This document shows, piece after piece, positions 1 to 7,503 of a stretch of DNA of 64,000 nucleotides. The notes below the pieces were generated by a model, which was not told where the DNA came from, searched no databases, and saw only the letters and a program-made list of their open reading frames with translations. The position numbers and the translations under genes are program-made. Position 1 is the stretch's first letter. Every line of letters begins with the position of its first letter. The stretch is from Bog-756 sp963769765 (GTDB lineage Bacteria > Actinomycetota > Acidimicrobiia > Acidimicrobiales > RAAP-2): contig CAVYNA010000001.1 in NCBI GenBank assembly GCA_963769765.1, forward strand, positions 434,001 to 498,000, in the 5' to 3' direction.

Positions 1-2
1 TC

Positions 3-704
3 TGCCGTGTGAAGGGCTACCACCTGAAGGTGGTGCTCGCGACCAACGTGTCGACCGAGCGCCGCCAGCTCCTCGAACTGTGGGGCGCGGAGATCATCGA
101 GTCACCGGGGTCCGAAGGTTCCAACGGGTCGGTTCGGCGCGCGCAACAGCTCGCGGCCGAGCACCCCGAGTGGGTCTTCCTCTATCAATACGGTAACCAG
201 GCCAATCCGCGTGCGCACTACGAAGGAACGGGTCCCGAGATCTGGCGCGACTGTCCCGAGCTCACCCACTTCGTCGCCGGACTCGGCACCTCGGGAACGT
301 TGCTCGGCGCCGGCCGGTATCTGAAGGAGCGCAACCCCGACGTCAAGGTGTGCGCCATCGAACCGCCAGCCGGTGAGCTGGTCGACGGGCTGCGGAACCT
401 CGACGACGGGTACGTCCCGCCGATCTTCGTGGAGAACGCCGGATCCTCCCTCCTCGACGGGAAGCGCATCGTGCGACCGCGCGAGTCCATCGAATGGACG
501 AGGCGCCTCGCGGAGGTCGGGATCTTCGCGGGGATCTCGTCGGGTGCGGCGCTCGCCGGCGCGGTCAAGGTGGCCTCGTCGATCGAGGAAGGGTGCATCG
601 TGGTCGTGTCGGCGGACGGTGGTTGGAAGTACCTCTCGACCGGAGCGTGGACCGATGACCTCGACGTGGTCGCGGAGCGCGCGAAGCACCTGACCTACTT
701 CTGA
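3..704 (+). CDS. cysM: Cysteine synthase family protein, C-terminal part (CysM-like)
   Basis: This is the C-terminal two thirds of a PLP-dependent cysteine synthase (fold type II), which makes cysteine from an activated serine and a sulfur donor in the cytoplasm. The frame is open to the left edge, so the N-terminus with the PLP lysine is missing. Visible signatures are the N-Q-A-N-P segment after YQYGN, the glycine-rich phosphate-binding loop GLGTSGTLLG, and the late GISSGAAL motif that contacts the cofactor. The gene order with the hydrolase, rph and rdgB matches the mycobacterial cysM neighbourhood, which favours CysM over CysK. Confidence 0.85.
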   Translation, partial: CRVKGYHLKVVLATNVSTERRQLLELWGAEIIESPGSEGSNGSVRRAQQLAAEHPEWVFLYQYGNQANPRAHYEGTGPEIWRDCPELTHFVAGLGTSGTLLGAGRYLKERNPDVKVCAIEPPAGELVDGLRNLDDGYVPPIFVENAGSSLLDGKRIVRPRESIEWTRRLAEVGIFAGISSGAALAGAVKVASSIEEGCIVVVSADGGWKYLSTGAWTDDLDVVAERAKHLTYF

Positions 705-768
705 GGGTCGCGCTCCGGGCGGATCGACCGATGGCCGTCACGTAGCCTGGACCCGTGCTCGGGATCCT

Positions 769-1530
769 GTGTCGCATGGCGACGTGACGCACTCGACGGA
801 ACCGGTCGATCGATTCTCGCTCGCCGTGCTCGGATGTGACGGGAGCTGGACCGGCCCCGGCGGTGCAGGGAGCAGCTACCTCGTCGAGGTCGGTGAGACG
901 CGCGTGCTCGTCGACCTCGGCCCGGGGAGCTTCGCAAACCTGCAGTCGATCGCAGACCCCGCCTCGATCGGGGCCGTCATCGTCAGCCACCACCATCCGG
1001 ATCACTGGGCCGACCTCTTCGTCCTCGACACCTACTGCCGGCGGGCCATCGGTCGGGAGGGCCTCCCGGTCTACGCACCCTCCTCGGTCGCGGAACGCTC
1101 GGGTCTCGCTGCCACCCATTCGTTCGACTGGCGAACGGTCACCGATGGCGACCGTGTGGTGATCGGCGGTCTCGCGGCCGCGTTCTCTCGGACCGACCAC
1201 ACCTTCGAGACCTTGGCGGTGCGACTCGACGGAGCAGGACATTCGGTGGGCTACTCTGCCGACTCGGGCCCGGGCTGGTCGGTCGGCGAGCTCGGGACGG
1301 GTCTCGACCTCATCCTGTGCGAAGCGACGTACACCGCCGAGCACGAGGGGACCGCCGGTCATCTGAGCGGTCGGCAGGCAGGTGCGTCGGCGCGCGAGGC
1401 TCGAGCTCAGCGGCTGGTGATCACCCACCGGTGGCCGACCGTGTCTGCGGGCGCGGTACTCGACGAAGCCGGGCTGGCATTCGAGGCCCGGGTGGAACAG
1501 GCAGCCATTGGAAGGGAGTTCGTGCTGTGA
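769..1530 (+). CDS. MBL-fold metallohydrolase (Rv1339-like phosphodiesterase)
   Basis: A 253-residue metallo-beta-lactamase-fold hydrolase of the RNase Z/PDE-like group. The metal-binding motif HHHPDH lies near residue 70, and later Asp and His ligands fit SADSG and the terminal ITHRWP. In mycobacteria the protein between murI/cysM and rphA (Rv1339) is an atypical cyclic-nucleotide phosphodiesterase, so a cAMP-degrading role is a reasonable inference, not a demonstrated one. GTG at 769 is used; GTG 784 is an alternative. The stop overlaps the rph start by four bases (GTGA), so the two are translationally coupled. Confidence 0.8.
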   Translation: MSHGDVTHSTEPVDRFSLAVLGCDGSWTGPGGAGSSYLVEVGETRVLVDLGPGSFANLQSIADPASIGAVIVSHHHPDHWADLFVLDTYCRRAIGREGLPVYAPSSVAERSGLAATHSFDWRTVTDGDRVVIGGLAAAFSRTDHTFETLAVRLDGAGHSVGYSADSGPGWSVGELGTGLDLILCEATYTAEHEGTAGHLSGRQAGASAREARAQRLVITHRWPTVSAGAVLDEAGLAFEARVEQAAIGREFVL

Positions 1531-2294
1531 GTGAGGGATCCATCGCAGACCGATCGGTCGTCGCACGAGGCGACGGGCGAGCCGTCGACGAGCTACGGCC
1601 GGTCTCCTTCGAGCGCGACTTCACCGTCTTCGCCCCGGGTTCCGTGCTGGTGTCGATGGGACGGACGCGGGTGCTCTGCACGGCGTCGGTCGAGGAGCGC
1701 GTCCCTCCGTGGATGCGCGGGAGCGGGAAGGGCTGGGTCACCGCCGAGTACTCACTGCTGCCCGGATCGACCGGAGAACGGGTGACCCGCGAGGCTGCGA
1801 AGGGCCGCCAGTCGGGCCGGACCCAGGAGATCCAGCGGCTGATCGGGAGGTCCCTCCGCTCGGTCTGCGATCTCGTCGAGCTCGGCGAGGTCCAGATCAC
1901 GGTCGACTGCGACGTTCTCCAAGCCGACGGTGGCACCCGCACTGCCTCGATCTGCGGGGCCTACGTCGCGCTCCATGACGCGCTCACCCGCATGGTGCAG
2001 CGCAAGGTGTTGCGGTCCAATCCGCTGACCGAGGCAGTCGCCGCGGTCTCGGTCGGCGTGGTCGACGGGGTCTGCATGCTCGACCTGCCCTACGAGGAGG
2101 ACAGTCGCGCCGAGGTCGACATGAACGTGGTGATGACCGCGTCCGGACGGTTCATCGAGGTCCAGGGGACCGCCGAGGGGATGCCCTTTTCCAAGGGCGA
2201 GCTCGACGAACTGCTGCGGCTTGCCGAGCTCGGGATCGTCCAGGTGCTCGACGTGCAGACCGAGGTGCTCGCCGAGTCGCCAGCCCCGCGCTGA
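1527..2294 (+). CDS. rph: Ribonuclease PH
   Basis: A phosphorolytic 3'-5' exoribonuclease that trims tRNA 3' ends, 255 residues, the usual family length. Hallmarks are RVLCTASVEE near the N-terminus, the AEYSLLPGST stretch, REAAKGRQSGRTQEIQRLIG (phosphate and RNA binding), the DCDVLQADGGTRTASI core and EVQGTAEG near the C-terminus. The GTG start at 1527 overlaps the preceding stop and sits behind a GAAGGGAG ribosome-binding site. Only one base separates its stop from rdgB, a pairing conserved in actinobacteria. Confidence 0.96.
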   Translation: MSEGSIADRSVVARGDGRAVDELRPVSFERDFTVFAPGSVLVSMGRTRVLCTASVEERVPPWMRGSGKGWVTAEYSLLPGSTGERVTREAAKGRQSGRTQEIQRLIGRSLRSVCDLVELGEVQITVDCDVLQADGGTRTASICGAYVALHDALTRMVQRKVLRSNPLTEAVAAVSVGVVDGVCMLDLPYEEDSRAEVDMNVVMTASGRFIEVQGTAEGMPFSKGELDELLRLAELGIVQVLDVQTEVLAESPAPR

Positions 2295-2295
2295 G

Positions 2296-2931
2296 GTGGG
2301 TTCGCTGCAGCTCGTCATCGCCAGCGCCAACCCCGACAAGGCCGCCGAGATCGCCGAGCTGCTCGGCGTCGTTTCGGGTCTCGAACTGCTCCCTCGGCCG
2401 ACCTGGGTCGCTGATGTTGAAGAGAACGGTGCGACGCTGCTCGACAACGCCCGGCTCAAGGCCCGAGCACTCGCGGAGGCGACCGGAACCGCAGCGGTGG
2501 CCGACGACACCGGACTCGAGGTCGACGCGCTTGGCGGGGCTCCGGGGGTGTTCTCGGCGCGGTACGCCGGTGAGCACGCGAGCTACGCCGCCAACGTGGC
2601 AAAGCTCGTCGCGGAGCTCGACGCGGCGGGGGCCCGAGGCCCCGAGCACCGGCGCGCTCGGTTCCGATGCGTCGCGTTCGTCGCGTATCCCGACGGGCGT
2701 GAGCGCTGGGCCGAGGGGGTGGTCGAGGGCACGATCGCGACCGTGCCCCGTGGCACGAGCGGCTTCGGCTACGACCCGGTGTTCGTTCCCGAAGGGCTCG
2801 ACGGGCTCGACGGGCTCGACGGGCTCGACGGGAGGACCTTCGCCGAGATGACGGCGGAGGAGAAGCACGCACTGTCCCATCGGGGGAGAGCCTTCCGCGC
2901 GCTCGCAGCGGGGCTGGCGCCCAACTCCTGA
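2296..2931 (+). CDS. rdgB: RdgB/HAM1 non-canonical purine NTP pyrophosphatase
   Basis: This enzyme hydrolyses dITP, XTP and related non-canonical nucleotides to monophosphates, keeping them out of DNA and RNA. The protein is 211 residues. It starts with the family pattern LVIASANPDKAAEI, carries the VADDTGLEVDALGG substrate and metal site and the GYDPVFVPEG segment, and ends with AEMTAEEKHALSHRGRA. An unusual run of four Leu-Asp-Gly triplets is inserted just after FVPEG, encoded by a 9-nt tandem repeat. The GTG start gives the correct N-terminus and follows rph by one base. Confidence 0.95.
   Translation: MGSLQLVIASANPDKAAEIAELLGVVSGLELLPRPTWVADVEENGATLLDNARLKARALAEATGTAAVADDTGLEVDALGGAPGVFSARYAGEHASYAANVAKLVAELDAAGARGPEHRRARFRCVAFVAYPDGRERWAEGVVEGTIATVPRGTSGFGYDPVFVPEGLDGLDGLDGLDGRTFAEMTAEEKHALSHRGRAFRALAAGLAPNS
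2794..2829 (+). repeat. 9-bp tandem repeat x4 inside rdgB
   Basis: Four perfect copies of GGGCTCGAC in the reading frame of rdgB encode Gly-Leu-Asp repeats. Because the unit is three codons long, gain or loss of a copy would change protein length without shifting the frame. It sits in a surface loop position between the GYDPVF segment and the conserved RTFAEM motif. Confidence 0.9.
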
Positions 2932-2960
2932 GCTCGGCTCGAAGTCGAGTGGTCGGCGGG

Positions 2961-2987
2961 AGCCGGGCCAGGCCCGGTTGTCTTTTT
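2961..2987 (+). terminator. Probable rho-independent terminator after rdgB
   Basis: A short G+C stem (CCGGG paired with CCCGG around a five-base loop; it can also be drawn as seven pairs) is followed by TTGTCTTTTT. It lies 30 bp after the rdgB stop and ends the MBL-rph-rdgB operon. Confidence 0.6.
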
Positions 2988-3022
2988 CGGGTGATGTATG
3001 CCGATGTATACCGATGTATGCG
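2988..3022. repeat. Phased GATGTA element, copy 1
   Basis: Directly after a T-tract, the hexamer GATGTA occurs at 2993, 3003 and 3013, a period of exactly 10 bp. A related element lies near 57165, also between two convergent genes. The 287 to 304-bp gaps that hold these elements show no convincing gene. Such helically phased repeats suggest a protein-binding array, but no binding protein can be named. Confidence 0.6.
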
Positions 3023-3035
3023 CGAAAAAAGCTTT

Positions 3036-3095
3036 CACGAGACGGCGCGGACTCTCACGAGACGGCTCGGACTCTTACGAGACGGCTCGGAACAG
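3036..3095. repeat. 20-bp tandem repeat x3
   Basis: Three adjacent 20-bp units share the core ACGAGACGGC(G/T)CGGA at 3036, 3056 and 3076; the third unit diverges in its last bases. They follow the GATGTA element in the same convergent intergenic gap (2932-3235). An open frame runs through this gap but has no recognisable protein features. Confidence 0.8.
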
Positions 3096-3235
3096 GCACG
3101 GTCGAGGCATGCAGGCGAACCCACGCAGGAGCGCACTCGGGTCGTTCATGACGAAAAGGGCCCGTGGGTGACAGGTCCGAGCGGCAGATGCCAGGAGTTT
3201 CAGCTGGTAGGGGTGCAGGTCACCGGCAAACGGAC

Positions 3236-4219
3236 TCAGGCGACGCCGTTGTCCGCGGGGCCGTTCGCCTGGGCGACCGGCGTCCATGGGTCCTCCGCGA
3301 TCGGCGGCGGCATGATCGACACCTCTGCGAGGCTCGGTGGTGCCTCGGTGGCCGGATCGGTCGATCCGTCCTGCACGGGCTCCGACGATGCGCGGCGCCG
3401 CTCGTCGGCTGGCTCGTCGCTCAGACCACCAGGCGGGATGACGGGGAACGGCGTGGACGGCACGACCGCAAACGGCGGCGGCTGAGCCCCGGCAACTCCC
3501 GCCGGAGCGTTGTCATCGGTGGACATGATGATGAGTCCTTCCGCGAGCAGGTCGCGGAGGGTACGGAGGCCGGCGATCTGGTCCCCGCCGATCGCTTCGA
3601 GCACCGACTCGACCGACTGGCCCGAGGTGCCGACGGTCGTGAGGACCTGCCACTGGTCGCTCCGGATCTGGACATCCTGCCCGGGGGGAGTGGGGGAGAG
3701 CACGACGGACGAGGTGAGCGGCACAACCTTGCGGATCTCCCGCCATTCGTCGATTTGGTGGCGAACCTCGGCGAGGACGCCCTCGACTGGCACCGGTGGG
3801 TGGCCGCTCGAGGAGGTCGAATCGGTCAGGAACGAGAACCAACCGTCGACGAGGCAGGCGAGCTCGAAGATGGCCTGACCCATCGTCGTCGCGGTCCCGA
3901 CCTGTGCATCAGTGAGCTGGCCGGCCTCCAACCAGAGGCTTCCTTCGGCCGCGTCGCCCTCGACCTGCAGCTCCCCGGTCTGTCCGACCGACGAGAGGAG
4001 CAACAAGACGTCGGCCAGCGGGAAGACCGTGAGTGATCCGACGAGCGACGCTCCTGATGGACCATCGAAGGGCGCGCCGAAGTCGTCGGGGACGGGCTCC
4101 AGGACGTTCGCCACCTCGTCGGGTGCCGGAAGGGTGTCGAGGCCGACCGTGCCGGATGCCCCGGGCGGTTCGACCGCGACGAATGGGCTCTGCTCTGCCC
4201 CACCACCATGCTCGATCAT
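3236..4219 (-). CDS. DUF4388 (PATAN-like) domain protein
   Basis: A 327-residue soluble protein with one DUF4388 domain (roughly residues 55-210: GSLTVFPLADVLLLLSS ... TGELQVEGDAAEGSLWLEAGQL ... FELACLVDGWFSFL) followed by an acidic, proline-rich, probably disordered tail. DUF4388 proteins are usually linked to signalling or motility-type small GTPase systems; no partner is adjacent here. ATG 4219 is chosen because AGGAGG stands seven bases before it; an upstream ATG at 4258 has no such site. It converges on rdgB across a repeat-bearing gap. Confidence 0.75.
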   Translation of the reverse strand: MIEHGGGAEQSPFVAVEPPGASGTVGLDTLPAPDEVANVLEPVPDDFGAPFDGPSGASLVGSLTVFPLADVLLLLSSVGQTGELQVEGDAAEGSLWLEAGQLTDAQVGTATTMGQAIFELACLVDGWFSFLTDSTSSSGHPPVPVEGVLAEVRHQIDEWREIRKVVPLTSSVVLSPTPPGQDVQIRSDQWQVLTTVGTSGQSVESVLEAIGGDQIAGLRTLRDLLAEGLIIMSTDDNAPAGVAGAQPPPFAVVPSTPFPVIPPGGLSDEPADERRRASSEPVQDGSTDPATEAPPSLAEVSIMPPPIAEDPWTPVAQANGPADNGVA

Positions 4220-4406
4220 TTGCGATCCTCCTGAGGACCCACGTCTCCTGGCCATCACCCCTGTCCTTCAGTCGAGGCTCTTGCAGACCACAATAACCGC
4301 GAAGCGTGGCAACTTCCACACTCGACGTGGTTTTTCACCTCCTTCCAGGGAGGACAGCCCTGTTCCACCGGCGGGTCCGAGCCCGGATGTCGATTCTGCC
4401 CAGGGC

Positions 4407-4412
4407 TAACCT
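4407..4412 (+). promoter_or_regulatory. -10 box of leaderless methyltransferase gene
   Basis: TAACCT ends seven bases before the ATG at 4420, leaving no room for a ribosome-binding site. The same arrangement recurs at many genes in this window. Confidence 0.5.
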
Positions 4413-4419
4413 CGGCGGC

Positions 4420-5418
4420 ATGCCCAGTCGCCGGCGGAGTTCGGCCGCCGACCGAGTCAAGAGCGCCATGGTGGAGCTGGCCACAGGCAACGAATGGGTC
4501 CGGCGGTGGATGGAGCGGGTCGGCGGGGAGCTGACGGGAGTGGCAGACCGTGCCCGGGCGCTCGCCCGCGCACGCGACGCGGGGATCGCCGACACCTACG
4601 ACGGCAGCTATTTCGGCCAGGGGCGAGATGCCTCGGGTGATCGTGAAGGGCTCTCGGGGTACGCCCGCTACGACCGGATCGCCTCCAACGCCGACATCGC
4701 GGGGTGGCTGCTGTGGCGCAACTTCCGCGTCAATTCGGCGCTGGACGTCGGGTGTGCCACGGGCTACCTGGTCGAGGTGCTCCGCGAGCGGGGCGTCGAG
4801 GCCGAGGGCTGCGACGTGAGCGAGTTCGCGATCGACCATGCAGTCCCCGGCGCGGCGGGCCACGTGCGGGTCGCAAACGTCTTCGCGGGCCTCCCGTGGC
4901 CGGACGGCGCATTCGACCTGGTGACCGCGCTCGAGATCCTCGAGCACCTGCCGCCGGACCTCGTCCCCGACGCCCTGGCCGAGCTGGCCCGGGTCAGCGG
5001 GGCCTTCCTCTACGCCACGATTCCCTCGTTCGGCCCCAACGCCTCGGGAGCCGCCGGCCACTTCGAGGGAAAGGTGCGGCCCGAACGTCTCGACCACTAC
5101 CACGCGCTCGGTCCCGACTACCGCGGACCCGTACCGTTCGAGGACCTGGCGGTCGACGCCGAGGGGAAGCCCGTCGAAGGGCACCTCTGCATCGCCTCGT
5201 TCGAGTGGTGGACCGAACGGTTCGCAGAGGTCGGACTGATCAGGAGACCCGAGATCGAACGACGCCTCTACGCGGACATCGAGCCCGCGGACCTCGCCCC
5301 GTACTGGAATCTGTACGTCCTCGCCGGCGAGGGCGCGCCCGAGGCGATGGTCGAGCCGCGGGACCCGGGCAAGAGCCTCGCCGATCTCGGCCTCCGACAC
5401 CCCCTGCTCGAGCGGTGA
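4420..5418 (+). CDS. SAM-dependent methyltransferase (class I)
   Basis: A 332-residue class I methyltransferase. The SAM-binding motif I is ALDVGCATGYLVEVL near residue 105, followed by the acidic strand (EGCDVSEF) and the post-motif EILEHLPPDLV typical of methyltransferase_11/23 domains. The C-terminal third, rich in His, Trp and Tyr, probably forms the acceptor pocket; the acceptor is unknown. A -10 box seven bases upstream of ATG 4420 supports this start and a leaderless message. The next gene starts 13 bp downstream, so the two may be co-transcribed. Confidence 0.85.
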   Translation: MPSRRRSSAADRVKSAMVELATGNEWVRRWMERVGGELTGVADRARALARARDAGIADTYDGSYFGQGRDASGDREGLSGYARYDRIASNADIAGWLLWRNFRVNSALDVGCATGYLVEVLRERGVEAEGCDVSEFAIDHAVPGAAGHVRVANVFAGLPWPDGAFDLVTALEILEHLPPDLVPDALAELARVSGAFLYATIPSFGPNASGAAGHFEGKVRPERLDHYHALGPDYRGPVPFEDLAVDAEGKPVEGHLCIASFEWWTERFAEVGLIRRPEIERRLYADIEPADLAPYWNLYVLAGEGAPEAMVEPRDPGKSLADLGLRHPLLER

Positions 5419-5431
5419 GGAGCGGCCGTCC

Positions 5432-6265
5432 ATGACCTCAGCTGCACGACGCCCGATCCACACCTACGACGACTTCGAGCACCTTCGGTTCGATCGACGC
5501 ACGGACCAGGTCATCCTCGTGACCATCGACCGTCCCGAGGTCCTCAACGCGGCCAACGAGCGCCTCCACCGCGAGCTCTCGGAGGTCTGGCGCGTGATCG
5601 ACGCGGACGACGACGTCGCAGTGTCGGTGATCACCGGAACGGGGACGGCCTTCTCGGCCGGGGGCGACCTGGCGATGGTCGAGCGGATGACCACCGACCA
5701 CGACGCGGTCGTCGAGCAGTGGCACGACGCGAAGGCGGTCGTCGAGGAGATGCTCGGCTCCGTCAAGCCCATCGTGTCGGCGATCAACGGGGTGGCGGTC
5801 GGCGCGGGTCTCGCGGTCGCCCTGCTCGCCGACGTGAGTGTCATCGGTGCCTCCGCCCGCCTGTCCGACGGCCACACCCGCCTCGGGGTCGCCGCGGGTG
5901 ATCACGCCGCGATCCTCTGGCCGCTCCTCTGTGGCGTCGCCAAGGCGAAGTACTACCTCATGACCGCGGAGTTCGTCGAGGGTCCGGAGGCCGAGCGGAT
6001 CGGACTCGTGACCCGCTGCGTCGCAGACGACGACGTCCTGTCCGAGGCACTCGCGATCGCAGGACGGCTCGCCCGCGGCAGTCGGACCGCGGTGCAGTGG
6101 ACGAAACGGGCGCTCAACCACTGGATGCTCGCGGCGGCGCCCGCATTCGGGGAGTCGCTGGCCCTCGAGATGCTCGGTTTCCTCGGACCCGATGCGAAAG
6201 AGGGCCTCGCCGCACTGCGAGAACGCCGACCGCCTGAATTCCCCTCCGCCGTCAGGCGACCGTGA
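5432..6265 (+). CDS. Enoyl-CoA hydratase/isomerase family protein
   Basis: A 277-residue crotonase-fold enzyme acting on acyl-CoA thioesters. The oxyanion-hole segments are visible: FSAGGDL near residue 70 and INGVAVGAGLAVALLADV near residue 118. The usual second catalytic Glu region reads RLGVAAGDHAAILWP, where Asp-His occupies the position often held by Gly-Gly in classical hydratases, so it may be an isomerase, hydrolase or lyase instead. Its 3' end overlaps the convergent transpeptidase gene by 14 bp. Confidence 0.85.
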   Translation: MTSAARRPIHTYDDFEHLRFDRRTDQVILVTIDRPEVLNAANERLHRELSEVWRVIDADDDVAVSVITGTGTAFSAGGDLAMVERMTTDHDAVVEQWHDAKAVVEEMLGSVKPIVSAINGVAVGAGLAVALLADVSVIGASARLSDGHTRLGVAAGDHAAILWPLLCGVAKAKYYLMTAEFVEGPEAERIGLVTRCVADDDVLSEALAIAGRLARGSRTAVQWTKRALNHWMLAAAPAFGESLALEMLGFLGPDAKEGLAALRERRPPEFPSAVRRP

Positions 6266-7418
6266 CCAGGGTGCCGATCGGCGTCAGGGGGTAGACGACC
6301 GCTGCGTTGGAGGGCGGCATCTCCACACAGCCGTCGCTCTGGGGGTAGCCGTAGCCGGGTCGGACAAATCCGTGGAGCGCGTCGCCGCCGTTGAAGTAGC
6401 TGACCCAGGGGATGCCCGGATCCGAGTAGTGGGAGCCGTCGGGGTTCGTGCCGGACATGGTGGTGACCGTGTAGCGAAGGTAGACCGGGAAGGTGCCCGG
6501 GGCGGTCGGCGCCGCGGCGACGCCCGTGTTCGCCGGCGTCGTGTAGACGGCCGCACCGTTGCTGTAGACCGTGGTCGTCTGCGGGAGTGACGTCGACACG
6601 TACACGTAGTCGTACGGTTGACTTGTGACCGCGCCGGCGGTTGCGTCGGCGAGCAGCTGTGCCCAGACGAAGGGCCCGGCTTGACCGTCGGTCTTCATGT
6701 CGTGGTGGGATTCGAACGCCATCACCGCGCCCCTCGTGACCACATTCGGGATGCCCGGGGCCCAAAGGCTCCCGATCGAGGCCGGCAGCATCCACCGCCA
6801 GGTGAACGTGCCCTCCTGCGCCTGGGCCGCCTCCTGCGGGGAGGTGAGGGGTCCTGCGGGCGTGAACCCGAGCGGCAGGTAGCCGAGCTGCGCGAGGAGC
6901 TGCTGGAGCCGCAGCGTGCTGCCCGCGGCCACTTCGAACTGCGCGGTGGCAGGTTGGGCCAGCGGCCGACCGCTCGCACTCACAACGCCGCCGCTGCCCG
7001 CCGGCACGGACACGGTCTCGGTGGTCGAGGGGACGAACGGTGCCGACGCCACGAAGTCGAGCGTGGTCGGGGTCACCGCCTGCCAGCTGCCCGCGACAGG
7101 CGGCGTGAGCGTCGGGGTCGGGCTGTGCGCGGCGAGCGGGGCCGAGAAATGGACCGAGATCGTCGCGTCGCTTGCGACCCCGGTCGTCGCGTTGGCCGGG
7201 TTCACCGAGACGACGGTGAGGGGCCCGGCCGCATGGATCGTCGTCGGGGTGGAGGGCGGTGAGGCGACGGCGCGTCCATTCGACCGGTGGAGGACCACGG
7301 CGGCGATGCCGGCACCGAGCACGACGACGGCGAGCAGCGTGACGGTGAGGGGCCATGCGCGGTGCCCCCGGCCGGTCGTGGATCGCTTCATTCGTGCGTG
7401 TGCGTGGCTTCCGGGCAT
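6252..7418 (-). CDS. L,D-transpeptidase (YkuD) with N-terminal anchor and Ig-like domain
   Basis: A 388-residue exported cell-wall enzyme that should form 3-3 peptidoglycan cross-links. It has a basic N-terminus and one membrane segment (about residues 22-42), a low-complexity linker, a Big_5-like beta domain (VVSVNPANATTGVASDATIS), a helical middle and a C-terminal YkuD domain. The catalytic motif is HGFVRPGYGYPQSDGCVEM: His, Ser, Gly and Cys are present but the usual SHGC reads SDGC. The first ATG of the frame is used; ATG 7391 is a possible alternative. It reads in the same direction as glnD, 86 bp downstream of it. Confidence 0.85.
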   Translation of the reverse strand: MPGSHAHARMKRSTTGRGHRAWPLTVTLLAVVVLGAGIAAVVLHRSNGRAVASPPSTPTTIHAAGPLTVVSVNPANATTGVASDATISVHFSAPLAAHSPTPTLTPPVAGSWQAVTPTTLDFVASAPFVPSTTETVSVPAGSGGVVSASGRPLAQPATAQFEVAAGSTLRLQQLLAQLGYLPLGFTPAGPLTSPQEAAQAQEGTFTWRWMLPASIGSLWAPGIPNVVTRGAVMAFESHHDMKTDGQAGPFVWAQLLADATAGAVTSQPYDYVYVSTSLPQTTTVYSNGAAVYTTPANTGVAAAPTAPGTFPVYLRYTVTTMSGTNPDGSHYSDPGIPWVSYFNGGDALHGFVRPGYGYPQSDGCVEMPPSNAAVVYPLTPIGTLVTVA

Positions 7419-7503
7419 GACCTCTTCGTCCTGAACTCAACCTAGCAGGAGCGATGTCTGGCCCAGAGTCGCCGGACGGGGGTGTCGACGGCCTCACTCC
7501 CGC

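Noticed and set aside
565..1566. 333-codon minus-strand frame over the MBL gene
   Set aside because: Low-complexity Arg-rich translation opposite a clear MBL-fold gene.
2949..3485. Plus-strand frame through the first GATGTA element
   Set aside because: It reads through tandem repeats and into the antisense of the DUF4388 gene; no protein signature.
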